A stretch of 64,000 bases of DNA from Melanocharis versteri (taxonomy: Eukaryota; Chordata; Aves; Passeriformes; Melanocharitidae). Under the pieces are notes generated by a model. It had not been told where the DNA came from. It made no database searches and saw nothing but the letters and a program-made list of their open reading frames with translations. Of the stretch, positions 22,487 to 34,989 are shown one piece after another (position 1 is the first letter of the stretch; every line of letters begins with the position of its first letter). Both the position numbers and the translations under genes were made by a program. The stretch is taken from positions 404,621 to 468,620 of the forward strand of contig VZTG01001991.1 of the NCBI GenBank assembly GCA_013397845.1, in the 5' to 3' direction.

Positions 22487-23488
22487 CTCTAAATTGCTTT
22501 CATTCCATGTTGTGCTAAATACTTTAAGTTTTGCTCTGCAGCTGAAACATCTGTTGGACTAAAGATGAGCAAAACCCAAAAATCCAGGATGGAAAATCGG
22601 CTCAAGCAGATACAGAAGGCAGCTTTAAAATGTACTTCTGTTCACTCCAGTGAAAGCACCGGGAGGCTGACCAAGCACAAACACTTTGACACTGCAGCAA
22701 CTGTGGTTTGAGAAAAAGATTCATTAAAACCATTCACGGAAAATTCACATCTGCTCACAGCGATAAAAATAGAAAGGCAAGAAACAGCTTGTTCCTAATT
22801 CTTTCCCTGTTTGCCAGCCAAACCCTCTGTAGCTCAAATAATTCCTCTGAACTCTGCCTTTAAGCTGGATTTTATATATTCTTATATCACAACTGCTAAG
22901 AGCCTGTTTTCAATATGATTTGAATTAGCAGCTGAGTGGATCCACAGACTCTACACGCTGCTGAGGGGTTTCTCCTGCTTGTGGGCTCTGCTGAGCAGAG
23001 CTTTAACCATCACATCATCACAGAGTTCCAGCAATGAACAGAACAGGACCCCCTTGTCTTTTTCCTGTTCCTCGATGTTCCTTGGCACCACTTCCAGGGG
23101 CTTTAAACACAATAAGGAGATCTTGAAAGACAGAAAATCCTTCAGAGGCTTGAACTACTGAAATCAGAATCTCTGACGAAACGAAATAGGGATTCTAATG
23201 AGTTTTTCCTCACCAAAGAAAGCAGAGCTCCTGCTGTGGTAACTGTGTGCTAAGGGCTGGGATGAAGACATCTGTTATCTGACAGGTCACATTTGCACCT
23301 AATTTCATTAAATTCTCTTTCTCCAGTCATTCTGCCCTCTCATTATGGCACCACCTGAACATCTGTCTCTGCAGAAACAAACCTTGCAATGCCATGACAA
23401 AAAAAAAGGCAATAGCAAAATATCCCAGCATGATACAGAACTTGCCAGGAGTGTTTCAAGGAAACAAAAATTCTGTATGAAATGCCAT

Positions 23489-23536
23489 TGAAACTGATTC
23501 TGAAACTGGTTCTGAAACTAATTCTGAAACTGATTC
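23489..23536. repeat. 12-bp tandem repeat, four copies
   Basis: Four exact-length units of TGAAACTGATTC with one or two substitutions (AACTGG, AACTAA). Because 12 is a multiple of three, the minus strand gives a spurious tetrapeptide repeat within an 88-codon frame (23343-23609). Confidence 0.93.
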
Positions 23537-24843
23537 CAAAAGAATACACCTTTTGGAAAAACAAAGACTTCTCAGGTGTAAAACTATTTCTAGTCTTATA
23601 AATACACACATATGCAGATCAGGAAGGACTGGGATGGACTATGTCACACGTTTGACATGTTAGAGATGTGGCTCATTTGTAAATCTGTGAATCTTTCTTT
23701 TCTTTGAACTTTACAATAAGAATCATGGTCCCAGAGATGAGGAAAACAGTTTGATTTTCAATTCTTAAGATCTCACTCTACCCCAGACAGTCCCACACAC
23801 TTGGAATGGCTGGGAATTCTTACAGTAAAGGATGAAGAGTTGTAAAGTGTTAGACAAGAATTTCTGTCGAGGTTTCGAGCTCAGAACTGTGGGTGCTGTG
23901 AAGAAACAAAGCCTCACTGAAACTCTGTATTTTCAGATTTTTTTGTCCTTTATATCTTTACTTTCCTTCAGAAGAGTCATAGTGGATCCCTCTCTCTCTA
24001 CACCACCTAAATATTTTCAAACCCTCTTTTTTTTTTGATTAGGCTTTTCAATACCTCTCAGCTGTGTCCCTAAACACAGACACTTGTTTAATTTCTCTAA
24101 TCAGCCCCCTCCTCCTCCTGTTGGTTCATTTTCCACGATAATTACTCACCAGATAATCTGGCAGACAAATCCCAGAGTCTATCCTGGGTGTGCTGCCCCA
24201 CAGCAAGACAGGAGCTGGGAAGCCAACAACAATAATTGTTTTTCCACAGGCAAGATATCAACAGGAAGCCAAGCCAGTTATCTTGGGATAAACAGCAGCT
24301 TCTCACCCCGAAGTGAGGAGTTTTATGGGACTTCATCTACACCACTGAGATCACTCCGTTTACTCCATCCCAAATTAGTTTTGACTGGGAAAACGAACCC
24401 TTTCGAGATAACATTTGTGGTTATAACCACACAATCTCAGGACCTCACACATACAAAGTATTTGTGGTTTCTTTAAGTGTCCTCCTGACTTGGGCACTGC
24501 TTGTGCTGCCCAGACAGCAAAGCTGCATTTGCCAAAAGGGCCTAAAAATGGCCAAACAACATTGTCAAAAACAAGGATCAACTTTCATTGCTCTTTACAG
24601 GCCTCTAGAGCTTGAAGACATCTCAAGAAGTGGCATAAATAACTCTGTGGCAGAAAAAACCCCCTATAAATAGTTACTCCTGTGGGGCTTTTAAAATTTG
24701 CCTTCTCTTTTTTAGGGGGGTGGGGGAGTATTTGCTTTTTTTGTTATTTTCCCTAGAGAAGAAATTCTGTGGCATCCAGGACAAAACCCCACAGCAGCAA
24801 ACTCCAGCCTAAGAACTTCCAGTGAAGATATCCCTTGGAAACG

Positions 24844-24911
24844 GCACATTTATATTTATCATACAACAGCTTCTACTGCACATTTATATTTATTATACAG
24901 CAACAGCTTCT
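24844..24911. repeat. 34-bp direct duplication
   Basis: GCACATTTATATTTAT... at 24844-24874 recurs at 24878-24911 with one substitution and a 3-base insertion (CAACAG to CAGCAACAG). It is a simple local tandem duplication in AT-rich DNA. Confidence 0.9.
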
Positions 24912-25114
24912 GACCAAACTACGCAGGACTCAAAATAGCTGATCCTTGCCCCCTGTAAAACAAATAAACAGCTTTTTGTGAGCTCTTCTACCCACATCAT
25001 CTCTCCCTCCCAAACTTCTACTTTTCTCTCTCTGCCTCCAGCTGCACTAAGACTTTTCTGTATGTCCAAAAATTGGACTTTATTTTTCTGCTAAACCCAA
25101 TGGTTGCTACCAAA

Positions 25115-25172
25115 CCAGGCAAGGTTGAATTCAATGATCTTGGAGATCTTTTCCAACCTTAACGATTCCAGG
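25115..25172 (+). mobile_element. Short CR1-like 3' end fragment
   Basis: AAGGTTGAATTCAATGATCT followed by TGGAGATCTTTTCCAACCTT and a weak tail matches the last 60 bases of a CR1-type LINE in the plus orientation. The fragment is short, so the family call is tentative. It is repeated at 25494-25551 as part of the N-junction duplication. Confidence 0.6.
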
Positions 25173-25287
25173 GTTTTCTGAAGGGCCACAGATCCCAGAA
25201 GCCAGTTAATGATGACTTGGATCCCAGCTATTTGAAAGTGCATCTCATTAGAACACTAATTAAAGATCCATTATGGTGACCAAGCTT

Positions 25288-25389
25288 TGTCGCAATAATG
25301 GACACGGCCCGGGGAGAAGAGAGAGAGCCGAACTCAGGAGTAACTAGATAGAAACGCCTTTATTTATTTATATACAGAAGGGTTTTATA
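25288..25389 (-). mobile_element. Partial copy of the LTR, cut off by N
   Basis: The first 102 plus-strand bases of the solo LTR described at 25666-26028, preceded by the same AAGCTT target site at 25282-25287. It ends at the N at 25390. It is almost certainly the same insertion represented twice by the assembly rather than a second integration, because the flanking host sequence is duplicated along with it. Confidence 0.9.
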
Positions 25390-25390
25390 N

Positions 25391-25766
25391 CAAACTTCTA
25401 CTTTTCTCTCTGCCTCCAGCTGCACTAAGACTTTTCTGTATGTCCAAAAATTGGACTTTATTTTTCTGCTAAACCCAATGGTTGCTACCAAACCAGGCAT
25501 GGTTGAATTCAATGATCTTGGAGATCTTTTCCAACCTTAACGATTCCAGGATTTTCTGAAGGGCCACAGATCCCAGAAGCCAGTTAATGATGACTTGGAT
25601 CCCAGCTATTTGAAAGTGCATCTCATTAGAACACTAATTAAAGATCCATTATGGTGACCAAGCTTTGTCGCAATAATGGACACGGCCCGGGGAGAAGAGA
25701 GAGAGCCGAACTCAGGAGTAACTAGATAGAAACGCCTTTATTTATTTATATACAGAAGGGTTTTAT
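25391..25766. repeat. Duplicated block at N junction, copy 2
   Basis: Counterpart of 25012-25389, beginning directly after the N at 25390 and contiguous with the rest of the LTR and downstream sequence. It includes a second short CR1-like terminus at about 25494-25551. See copy 1 for the differences. Confidence 0.95.
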
Positions 25767-26028
25767 ACCCTAGGTCGTAGAAAGTAATTGGATCTTCGTT
25801 AACCACCCCCCAGGGCTATTGGCTAGATCCTAAAAACACACATTTCCTAAACAATCCTTCAGACTGACAATAACAAAGTGCAAAAACACCTCACAGGTGC
25901 AAGATGGAAGAATTATTTACAAAAGCTCTCTAGCTGTTTTGCAGCTAGCTCCGTGAGAAAGTGAGAATGCTCACAGACACAGGCAGACACTGAAAAATCT
26001 CTCTGCCACCAAGCTTTCAGCATCCACA
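25666..26028 (-). mobile_element. Solo LTR of an endogenous retrovirus (class II/ERVK-like)
   Basis: A 363-base element bounded by TGTCGCAATAATGG on the left and CATCCACA on the right, so on the minus strand it begins TGTGGATG and ends GCGACA with canonical TG...CA termini. It is flanked on both sides by a perfect 6-base duplication, AAGCTT (25660-25665 and 26029-26034). Read on the minus strand it has a CCAAT box (25818-25822), a TATAAAA box (25761-25767) and overlapping AATAAA signals (25737-25746), in the right order for U3-R-U5. No gag, pol or env sequence adjoins it, so it is a solo LTR left by LTR-LTR recombination. Six-base target duplications are typical of avian class II elements. 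The exact family is not assigned. Confidence 0.9.
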
Positions 26029-26034
26029 AAGCTT

Positions 26035-29000
26035 GATGCCCTTGACATATTGACTTAAGCCACGAAATTAGACAGGAGGAAAATAAGAAGTGCAAACAGT
26101 CATGGCTAATAAATAATTCCTAGAAATTTCCATGCAGGGCTTTCAGCCACACTGGAAACTCTGTGGAATAAGACAACTTGTTGTCATTTGGCACAAAGGT
26201 ATTTTATCCTGATTGAAAAAATAAATAATTCTTGATTTATCTACAGAAGGAAAAATTCCCACAGGAGCAACACCGAAACAAACAAGCAAACAAAACCCCC
26301 AATTACCAAATCTTTTCAGCCTGGGACAAATATTGAAGCGTTACAAAATATTCAGCAGTTGGTCATTGTGACAATGCTCTGAGAACACTTTTTCCAGGTT
26401 GTCAGGGCAGTAAAGCCACACAGCCTGAGGTTACAGAAGTCAGGTTTTGGAACTGCTGGTGGCATTACTGTGACGAGACATCAATGCAGTTGGGAGGGAG
26501 TGACAGACTCAGGGACACTGTGAGAACTGCACACATTTACAGAGGCCAAAGGTCTTTAAAAATCATCTGCTTCACTCAAGTTGTTTCAGATTTCTACCTC
26601 CAAACTACTGTTTTCTTCCAGAGGTTCCAGCATTTCTTTTGTCTTGAGAATGGCAGCTCCGTGAAGGCCATTCTTTAGCTGTTTCTTTTTTCATCCACAA
26701 CAGCTGAGTGACCCTGATTGTTCCCTCTCCTTTTGCTCCAGTGAAATGGCTCTGGGCATATTTTCATGGCTGTAAATAGCAAAAAAGCTTCATCTCAGAT
26801 ATAATAATCACACTCAATTCTAAGGAAAACTGCCTGTTTCTTAAAAAAAAAAAAGTCAAAATCAGCAGGACACACATCAGGAATTAGAATTATGAAAATG
26901 CCTTTAAACTCCTGCTATTTTGAGTTATTAGTTATTAAAGGAAATTTATTTTGCCAGCTATGAAAAAAGTCCCATGTGGTTTTGCACCAGTTGACTCTGA
27001 CAAATGGAATAGAGAACGCAGGAATCCTGATCTTGCAGGGCTGCAGCCTGGAGCACTGCTGAGCTCCCTCAGTTTGGGTTTAAATTGCTAAATTTGGTAC
27101 CTCTGCACTTCACACCATCGCGGGCTCCTGTGACAGAAGAGTTCACAGCTGTACTTCCTTTTCCACAGGAGAATCTCTGCTTTCCACACAATTTCTAAGG
27201 AAAAACAGGCTCCAAACTGCTTCCGTAAGGCAGGAAGGAAAAGATACATTGGAATTTTAAATATCTAAAATCCTTAGACCGACTGGGCAAGGTATTTCTA
27301 GTGTCTCACCATAGGGTAACACCAACTGGGCCATCACTTGCCCTATTAAAATTTAATGCTGACTCTGAAGACAAAGTACTCAGGAACGGAAGAAATTTGT
27401 CTGTTTTCAAGGTGAAATTCTAGCCCAAAGTCACAAACAAAAAATTCTGACTGGAGTTCAATGGAATTTCCTCCTTTTAATCTCCACACCTTACAGATGT
27501 GTGAAGGATTTCTTTCTAGCAATTCCACAACCCAATGTCATCCTCTGTGCAGAGGAGAGAAGCCCTTGGAGCATTAGTGGGATTTACAAAGTGAATGTGC
27601 TTTGCTCCTGCACTCCTGATGGTATAAAATGAACAGAAGTCCTCACCGCAAGCTTTTAAAACTTTTAAACCCAGAGACATCAGACATCAAGCACTGGGTA
27701 TCAGGTTTGCAGGGTGGCCAGCAGGGAATACCCTCCTCTAAAGTGTTTTAGATGGAACAGGGAGCACTGAGCTGGCTGAAGAGAGTTTTATGTGTCAGGA
27801 ACACCCTCCAACAAAACAGACTCCTAATGACCTTGGCATTTATGCTGCAGGAAATAAGAGGAGGGAATGATAACCAAGCCAGGGAAGCTCTCTCCTAAAG
27901 ATTGGGCTCATCCAAAGCAGTAGAAGACCAGCACCGGTCTAGCAAAACCAAAATATGTAACTAATACTAGTATTGGCTTTGATCTCAGATTGGTTTTTGA
28001 TCTCAAATTGTCACGGTCTGCTTTGGAATTCTGTTTTTAAATGCAGCTTCTGATTTATGTCTAACAGTGAGACAGTTTTAAACTCCTAGAACATCAGTTC
28101 TGTCTGAATCTTAAGAGTTTCTTTATTCAAATGAACCCTGTGCTTGCTAAAAGGCTTTTTCAGCATCTAAGAGGTTCCTAAAGGTAGTTTAAACATACAA
28201 ATAGAGGGTATAAATTTCTAGGTAGAACAAACAAGGAGGACTTCTATATTTTTGCTGGTGTTCTGTTTTAAAAACTTCAGTCTGCAGCCACAGTGAGTCG
28301 GTTGATGAGCTGCATGAAAAGCAGAGTCACGATGTTAGGAGAGGAAATAGGTGGAATCAGTTTGTTCAATATCTACCAATGTCTGAGAACAGATTATTTT
28401 ACTGTAATAACATCTGATACGTCTTATATTGGGAACATCTGATGTGAGTGCAGCTGTTTTAGAGGAATCTTAAGGGTAGACAGTGCCCATTAATGAACTC
28501 ATACAAATCATGATTTTCTAAATAGAAGCAGTCTGTGGTATTACTGTAACTAGTAATAATATTCCTGATATATAAAGCAGTTAACTCTGAAATGAATCAC
28601 AGTAATTAATTTGACTTTAAGTATGTATTAGCAAAGGCATGGGGAAATCTGGGCTCCAGTTTTCATCCTGGCTTGGGAGACGTAGAAGCTCCAAAGCCAA
28701 GGTGAAAGTCCACTGCAATAAACTAAACCACCAGGTCTGGGATTTTTAACTACGCTGAAGTCGAGACATGGTGGAATCCAGTTGGAGCCACTCCAGACTC
28801 TGCTCCATCACTCAGGCTCTAATCAGCACCAGCCGAGGGGAACCTGACTGCACAGCGCTGACTCACGCCCTTGGCACGCGCAGAATAAATAAAAAAAGTA
28901 GCAAATTATTAATTTAAGAGACAAGCCTTCGCTAGAGGTGATACCTTACCAAACACAGGGGGTGTCTGTGTGTAAATGCCCCGTTGCTAAGGGGAGGACA

Positions 29001-29302
29001 CGTTCTGAATGCAGCACGGAAAGCTCCAGGGCTCAGCACACCTATTCCTCCCCTCCCTCTCCCTTCCTGCTAATTGTCTGGCTATGTGTGGCTGAGGCAA
29101 GAGCTTGTCACAGTTTCCCATGCCACGAGCCAAGCTCAGCAGCAACACATACGAAATATTCGGGATATTGCAGCAAAACTCGCAGGCAAGGACACAAAAA
29201 TTCCAAACCTGGAAGAAATATTTGGACGCGGAACTTGCCGACCAAACATCAGAAGAGCTTTCTACTAATTATGTGTTCATTCTTCTCATCACTCATAATG
29301 TC
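26035..29302. other. Unique, mostly AT-rich non-coding sequence
   Basis: No gene or mobile element is recognised. The stretch at about 27.9-28.6 kb is notably AT-rich and free of obvious repeats. At 28.79-29.0 kb there is a modest rise in CpG with a TGACTCA AP-1 core near 28858. The 318-codon frame starting at 28938 begins in this segment but most of it lies in the next CR1 copy. Confidence 0.5.
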
Positions 29303-30082
29303 CAGAGGGACCTGGGCGAGCTCGAGCAGTGGCCCACGGGGACCTCGTGAGGTTTCAGCAGCCGAGTGCTGGGGCTGCTCCTGGCTCAGGACAATCCCCA
29401 GGATCAGCCCAGGCTGGGCTGAGCAGGGGGAGCAGCCCTGGGAGAGGGACCTGGGGGTGCTGTGGGTGAGAGCTGGAGCTGCCCCAGCCCTGAACCCCTG
29501 CCCTGGGCTGAGCCCCAGCGTGGGCAGCAGGGGAGGGGGGATTCTGCCCCTCTGCCCCTGTGCTCAGGTGAGACCCCACCTGCAGAGCTGCCCCAGCCCT
29601 GGGCCCAGCACAGGAAGGAGCTGGAGCTGCTGGAGAGAGCCCAGAGGAGGCACCAGGGGGATCAGAGGATGGAGCAGCTCTGCTGGGAGGAGAGGCTGGG
29701 AGAGCTGGGATTGTTCACCTGGAGAGGAGAAGCTTTGGGGTGACCTCACTGTGGCCTTGCAGGGCCTGAAGGGGCTGCAGGAAAGATGGAGAAACACAAT
29801 TTACAAGGGATGGAGGGACAGGACCCAGGGAATGGCTTCCCAGTGCCAGAGGGCAGGGATGGATGGGATATTGGGAAGAAATCCTTCCCTGTGAGGGTGG
29901 GGAGGCCCTGGCACAGGGTGCCCAGAGAAGCTGTGGCTGCCCCTGGATCCCTGGCAGTGTCCAAGGCCAGGCTGGACGGGGCTGGGAGCAGCCTGGGGCA
30001 GTGGGAGGTGTCCCTGCCCATGGCAGGGTGGCACTGGATGAGCTTTAAGCTCCTTTCCAACCCAAGCCATTCTGTTATTTAT
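29303..30082 (+). mobile_element. Longest CR1 LINE copy (end of pol frame plus 3' region)
   Basis: About 780 bases of CR1 in the plus orientation, including degenerate sequence from the C-terminal part of the CR1 reverse-transcriptase reading frame (29303 to about 29800), then the GATGGGATATTGGGAAGAAA, GGCACAGGGTGCCCAGAGAA and CCATGGCAGGGTGGCACTGG blocks, ending at a CCATTCTGTTATT tail. A frameshifted open reading of 318 codons (28938-29894) spans it by virtue of its GC-richness. It does not preserve the pol frame and is not a functional gene. The 5' end is truncated, as is normal for this family. Confidence 0.93.
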
Positions 30083-33000
30083 GATGCTCCCTGCAGTGTG
30101 CTCACAGCATAAACAGCGCAGGGAGGGCTCTGCAAATTCTCTGCAGAACTTCTGCCCCCACAGCAGCACCTGAAGTGCTCAGGTTCTGCTGATAGGTGAT
30201 CCTCCAAAGTGGCTGTCCTGAGCTGGCTCTGGGTTGGTATCTGAAAGCAAAGAGATGAACCTAAAAATCAAACCAGTTCCCTGATGGAAATGAAAATGGA
30301 GCAGCTTGGCAGGGAATTCATGCATTGCCTCTACCTCCAGCAGTGACTTTTGTAGTAAATGAATCACATCCCAGCAGAGTCAGATCCAAACTGGAGTTTG
30401 AACTCCACTCTTTTTCCCACAAGCCTCCCTACTGCTGGAAAGCTGTATTTCCCCACACACCTACGTGCTGTTCCAGCATGTCCAGTAACTGCAGATTTCC
30501 ACAGCAGCACATGTTCTTCCTGAGTGTCCTGATGTTCCACTGCGCCCTTGGCAGGGCCCGCGAGGGCCACTGCTCACAGATGTGTGGGAGTTCTGTGTTT
30601 ACCTCCATGCACATGGCCAGACAGAATAAATACACACATAAACACAAGCATATGCTAATTTGGGATTGTTCACTCTCAAATATCTGCGCTTGGCAGAAGG
30701 GGAAGTCACTTCGGGAAGCTCCCTCCCCAGAGGATGGAACCTGGCTGAAAAATCATAAGCTTGGAAAGAAAAATAGATTCTCACCATCTCACCTAATTAT
30801 TGGAAACCAGATTCAAAACTTCAGAGAAGGAAGGCAAGTTTCCAGAATTAGGGGACTTAAAACTGAGGATTTCAGCTGGCAGTGCTGGGGATGCCTCTGG
30901 TATTTCATGTCACTACTGATTACCGAGCTTCCTGGAGCTGGCTGACATGGAAACCCTGGATCCAGGACGGATCCTGTTGCTAGGGCACACACACACGTGT
31001 AGGTACACACGCTCAGGTCCTGCAAAGCCCTCACTTGTCTGGCAGGCTGGAAAATGTGGGACAATGGGGGAATCTTCCTGGATGAGTCACTGCAGGCACT
31101 GCTTAGAACCTCCCGGGGCGGCCTGGGTGCTCTGCTGGCTTTTAATGTGTTCCAGCAAAGACTGGAGGGCTTGGTGTAATCTTAATGAGATTCTTTCCCT
31201 TGGCAGCCTTCCACCTTTGTGAGGTAAAGACTGAGGTTTGCAAGAGCAGCAAGGGAAGAGGGATTAGTAAAGTTATTCTCAGTAACTCCCTAACCTCCTC
31301 CATTTCTTCTCCTCTTGGCTCTCAGCATCTTTCCCCCCACCATTCCTCAAAATGCACTTTAATTACTCCATCATTGCCAAGCAGACCCACAAAATCCCTG
31401 TTGACTGATCTTCCACAATAAAACCCAAACACACACACATATAAATACACACACACTCTGTAACAACCCCTTCAAACCCAGAGCTTGCAGTGATTTAAGA
31501 CTTTCTAAATATAGCACCGGCTGTGGCCGGAAACCCCAGGGGTTTTATATTTTCCAATCTGGGAAACAAAGCTTTCATCAGTCTGAAATGCAGCTCTAAT
31601 CAAACCAGGGAGTGCCTTTCACTTGACATTCCCACAGTGGCCCAGGTGGTGCTGGGCAGGGAAGGGTCAGCACAGGCACCTCTGGATGGAACCTCAGGAG
31701 GAGATCCACAGCTTCGGTGGGAACCTGGAGAGGGTCTGAGCTTGCTGAGGACACTGTGACATGAAGGTGCTGCTCCACTGTGACAGCAGAGACATCCCAA
31801 TTATCTGCCCTTGGAAGGGAAGAGAATTCCTTGGATAAGGGATTGCACTGGACAAAGGATGAGCAAAATAACATTGGTGAACCCACCAGAGCCCAACCTG
31901 CCAGTGCTGCGAGAATACATAAAGGCAGACTAATTAACAGCATTTATTCTTGAGAATCATAATGAGCAGGAGCTCTGCTGACCTGGCTTAGATTAATTTA
32001 AATCTCTTGAGTTGCCTTTAGTAGGAGACTCAAGTTCCTGGTACATTCTGCTCGTCCTCTCTGGGCCCTGGACATATTTTCACCAGGACTCTGTCGTTCC
32101 ACATTCTCAGAAATCCTTCCAAAGGTGGAGATTATCACACAGGGTTGTTAACAAGAAAATTCAGAAGTGTAAATGATTGGGCTGCTCCTCTTCACTATTT
32201 CTTGTCAACATTTGTAAGAGCATGTAACTGATTCATGGATCTGTGCTGGGGAAGAGCTGCTATGGAACAGAAAGGACCATTAGGTTACTGAAGACCCAGA
32301 AACCATTAAATGAAATCACGAGGATGGGCTGTCACAGACAAATGAGGCTCTCAGGACAAGGACAGAAAGTTAATGGTGAGTGACACTTCAGCCTTCTGAA
32401 AACTCCCTGTAACTTAAATTTTCATGGTTTCTCCATCTCGCTAATCCTAAAGGGCCACATAGAGCTGGTTTTCTACACTGAACTAAAACAGGGGACACGT
32501 GCAGAGCTCAAATCCTCCTCTGAAGCAAAGCAGGAGAGACAAGACCCCTGTAGCACCAAGGTCTGAGTAGCACCAGTACAAGTGCAGGGAGAGCAGAGAA
32601 GAGATCCTCCATCAAACAGGGGGTGCAAGCAAATCTCAGGCAGCAAAAGGCTCCTGCAGGAGCTTTGAGAGGGCTGACTTTAAAAACTGAGCCTCAACAC
32701 CACCAGCTGCCCCACAGGTCTCCCACCACGGAGCAAAGCAGCCAGGCCCTGCAGTTCGTGCAGCAGCCTCCCACAGCCAACACATTCCCAGTTCTGCTCC
32801 TGGCTTCTGCTCAGGCCCAGATGAAAGCAGGATGCATCCCCCTGCTGCTCCCAAGGGTTTTGTCTGTCTGCTCCTTACCCTCACTGATGTAAACTCTCTA
32901 TTCCCCCACCCCTTCAGTGTTTAATTCCTTTTTCACCCTAATGACCAGCTTGGATGAGTGTTTGTTTTTACTTTGATTTATTGCCAAGCCGTGTCTGAAA

Positions 33001-33439
33001 ACGTAGAGGGGTGATGGAAATGTTTAAAAACATATTAGAAGCTATTAAAGCTCATTGCTTTTGCATGTTCCGTGGGTTGTTTCCTTGTCTGAAATGAAGT
33101 TAACATTGTTTGAACGCTGCTCCCTCTCGTTCTGCCTCCTGTCCCTGTGTCACTGCCACACGCAGGTGTTGTCCTTTGATGAGATGTTTGAGGTCAGACC
33201 ATCTGAGTTTGCCTAAAGGAAAAAAAAAGACAAGCAAACCTAATTTCCCCTCCAAAACACAAGAGTTTTACAGTGCAAAAGGGTCACTGCAAAAGGGTGA
33301 TGATTTTTACCCAGCTGGGGCTTTTATGCAGCAATTCCTGAGCTCCAACTGATAAATATTCCTGCACCAGCCCCAGTTAGGGGACACTCGCACTCAGGAT
33401 AGTTCTGAACCATCCCAACCCACAGATATATCCGTGCTG
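30083..33439. other. Unique non-coding sequence
   Basis: No repeat family beyond an AC microsatellite (31429-31456) and no RNA gene. The longest frame here is 206 codons (30325-30945, plus). It has no recognised domain and its length is within chance expectation for a window this size, so it is not called as a gene. GC-rich 82-89-codon frames at 32.6-32.9 kb overlap on opposite strands. Confidence 0.5.
31429..31456. repeat. (AC)n microsatellite, interrupted
   Basis: Two short AC runs separated by ATATAAAT. An ordinary dinucleotide repeat. Confidence 0.88.
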
Positions 33440-33541
33440 AAATGGTCAGGGCTCAGGAGGAGCTGCTCATGTCCACAGAAGGCTGAACTCAATCTCAAAG
33501 GTCTTTTCGAACCTGATGGATTCTGTGTTTCTGGGATTCTG
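33440..33541 (+). mobile_element. CR1-like 3' end fragment
   Basis: CTGAACTCAATCTCAAAGGT followed by CTTTTCGAACCTGATGG and an ATTCTGTGTTTCTGGGATTC tail fits the last part of a CR1-type LINE in the plus orientation. It is diverged and short. The left boundary is a guess. Confidence 0.65.
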
Positions 33542-34989
33542 TTTCAAAGCTCAGGCTTTCAGACATCAGTTAAGATGCAGTGACAGAATGATGCCAGATT
33601 TCTCACACGAGTAATGACCAGAGAAAACCTGGTTGGGAAGAGTGAATCCACAGAATTTTACAAAGCAAATTCCAATTTCATGTCCCTCTGTAGGAAGAGC
33701 AAAGAAAACTGGAGGGCTGTGGCATCACCCCACTGACTTCAGAAGTTTTTGATTTACAGTCAGTGTGGGTCAAGATAGAGAGAAAAAGAACAAAAAGGTG
33801 AAGCTTTAGGTGTAATAATAGAGCTGCTGTTATGAAGTGGGTGCACATGACAAATATTTAACCTGAAGTTTAGCTAAAAGAGTAAAACTGAAAGAGTCAA
33901 CATTGCCGCCCCGGGAGCAGCCTGAGTCTTTTGTACCTCCTCAGGAAACAAGCAAAAACCTTCTTGTGTAGCCTTCCCTTTGAAGCACCGTATTTGTATT
34001 TAAATAATGCAAACAGAGCAGAAAACACTCCCAAAATCCACACTCTGGTTTGTACAGAGTGCTGCCACTGGGGAGAGGATGAAAGAGAAGCCATCCCAAA
34101 GTCATTTGTCATGTAATGCAGTGACACTGCTCAAACACTGCAGGAGTGGAAGTGCACCGAAAAGAAGCTGTTGGACTTGCTTTAGAGAACATGCTGTCCC
34201 TAAACAAGCTCCCTCTTCTTCGTTTTTCATCCCAAAAGGAAAAAAGAACCAAAATAAAGGCAGGCTGGGGTCCAGGATGTGCAGTCTGAGCAGAGGACTG
34301 GCTGTGAGCACAGCAGGGTGGTGGTGAATTGTCAGAACGCTGGTTCTTGTTGCACTGAGAGCTCAGTGACAGGGACAGGGACAGTCTGCATCTATTCTTC
34401 ATCAGTGTGTAAAACACAGACACAGAATTCAGAGAGGGGGAATTCCCAAGGAGAAGTTTCGTAGAGTTCTGGCTCCTGAAAATTCCTTTGCTGGGAGTTG
34501 ATGCCAAATATTGGCTTGTTCCAAACAGGTGGAACTGAAGCTCTGTCTCCCAGGGCTCTTCTTGGGACAAACTGTCTGAGCCTGAAAGGATGGCAAAGCA
34601 GGAAAAAGGGATCTCAGTGCTAATTCTTTAATGCCAGTGGAGTCAGAGCAAGTTACAGGAGGGAAATGATGGTGGGGAGTTTCTGGAATTGACCCACACA
34701 AGTATTTCCAACAGATAACAGCAAACCCAGCTTGCTGCTGTTCCCCATTCTCCCCTCCAAAATTCTAACCTGAAGTATTGGAACTGCTTTAAGGCAAATT
34801 TGGGTCCAGCAATTCCATACACACACACAAAATCCAGTCTTTTATTTCCTAGATCCATTATATTTGGAAATATTTCCTATACTAGGACAAACTTGAGTCC
34901 ATCTCACCTCCCAAGCAGTGCAGGGTGCAGTGAGCCACATTAAAAAATAGAGTTGCAGCAAGAAAAAATGTGAGAGGAATGGAGAGCAA
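33542..34989. other. Unique non-coding sequence
   Basis: No recognised repeat or gene. A 153-codon minus frame (34109-34570) and several overlapping frames show no recognisable domains. Confidence 0.55.

Larger units (their letters stand above)
21876..25114. other. Unique non-coding sequence with small tandem repeats
   Basis: No gene or interspersed repeat is recognised. It contains A/T low-complexity DNA (22430-22486), a 12-bp repeat (23489-23536) and a 34-bp duplication (24844-24911), each listed separately. Frames of up to 130 codons have no recognisable domain. Confidence 0.55.
25012..25389. repeat. Duplicated block at N junction, copy 1
   Basis: This 378-base block recurs at 25391-25766 immediately after a single N at 25390. 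By eye the copies differ by a 2-base TC indel near 25030 and two substitutions (near 25122 and 25172). Copy 1 stops mid-LTR at the N, while copy 2 continues through the complete LTR. This fits two overlapping contig or haplotype ends left unmerged. Confidence 0.95.

Noticed and set aside
28013..28040. TGTCACGG motif resembling the start of some avian LTRs
   Set aside because: I could not find a matching CA-ended terminus, a polyadenylation signal in a proper place, or a flanking target-site duplication downstream.
28938..29894. 318-codon plus-strand open frame, the longest in the window
   Set aside because: From about 29303 it reads through a CR1 LINE copy out of its pol frame. The upstream part has no recognisable domain. 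GC-rich CR1 DNA is poor in stop codons, so length alone is not evidence.
30325..30945. 206-codon plus-strand open frame in unique sequence
   Set aside because: No domain, signal peptide or repeat pattern is recognisable, and I see no convincing promoter. A rough estimate gives about a one-in-two chance of a frame this long arising at random in 64 kb on two strands.
30968..30990. GTTGCTAGGGCAC, similar to an RFX X-box, and a similar half-site (GTTGCTAAGG) near 28983
   Set aside because: Both deviate from the full palindromic X-box and occur singly, so chance is the simpler explanation.
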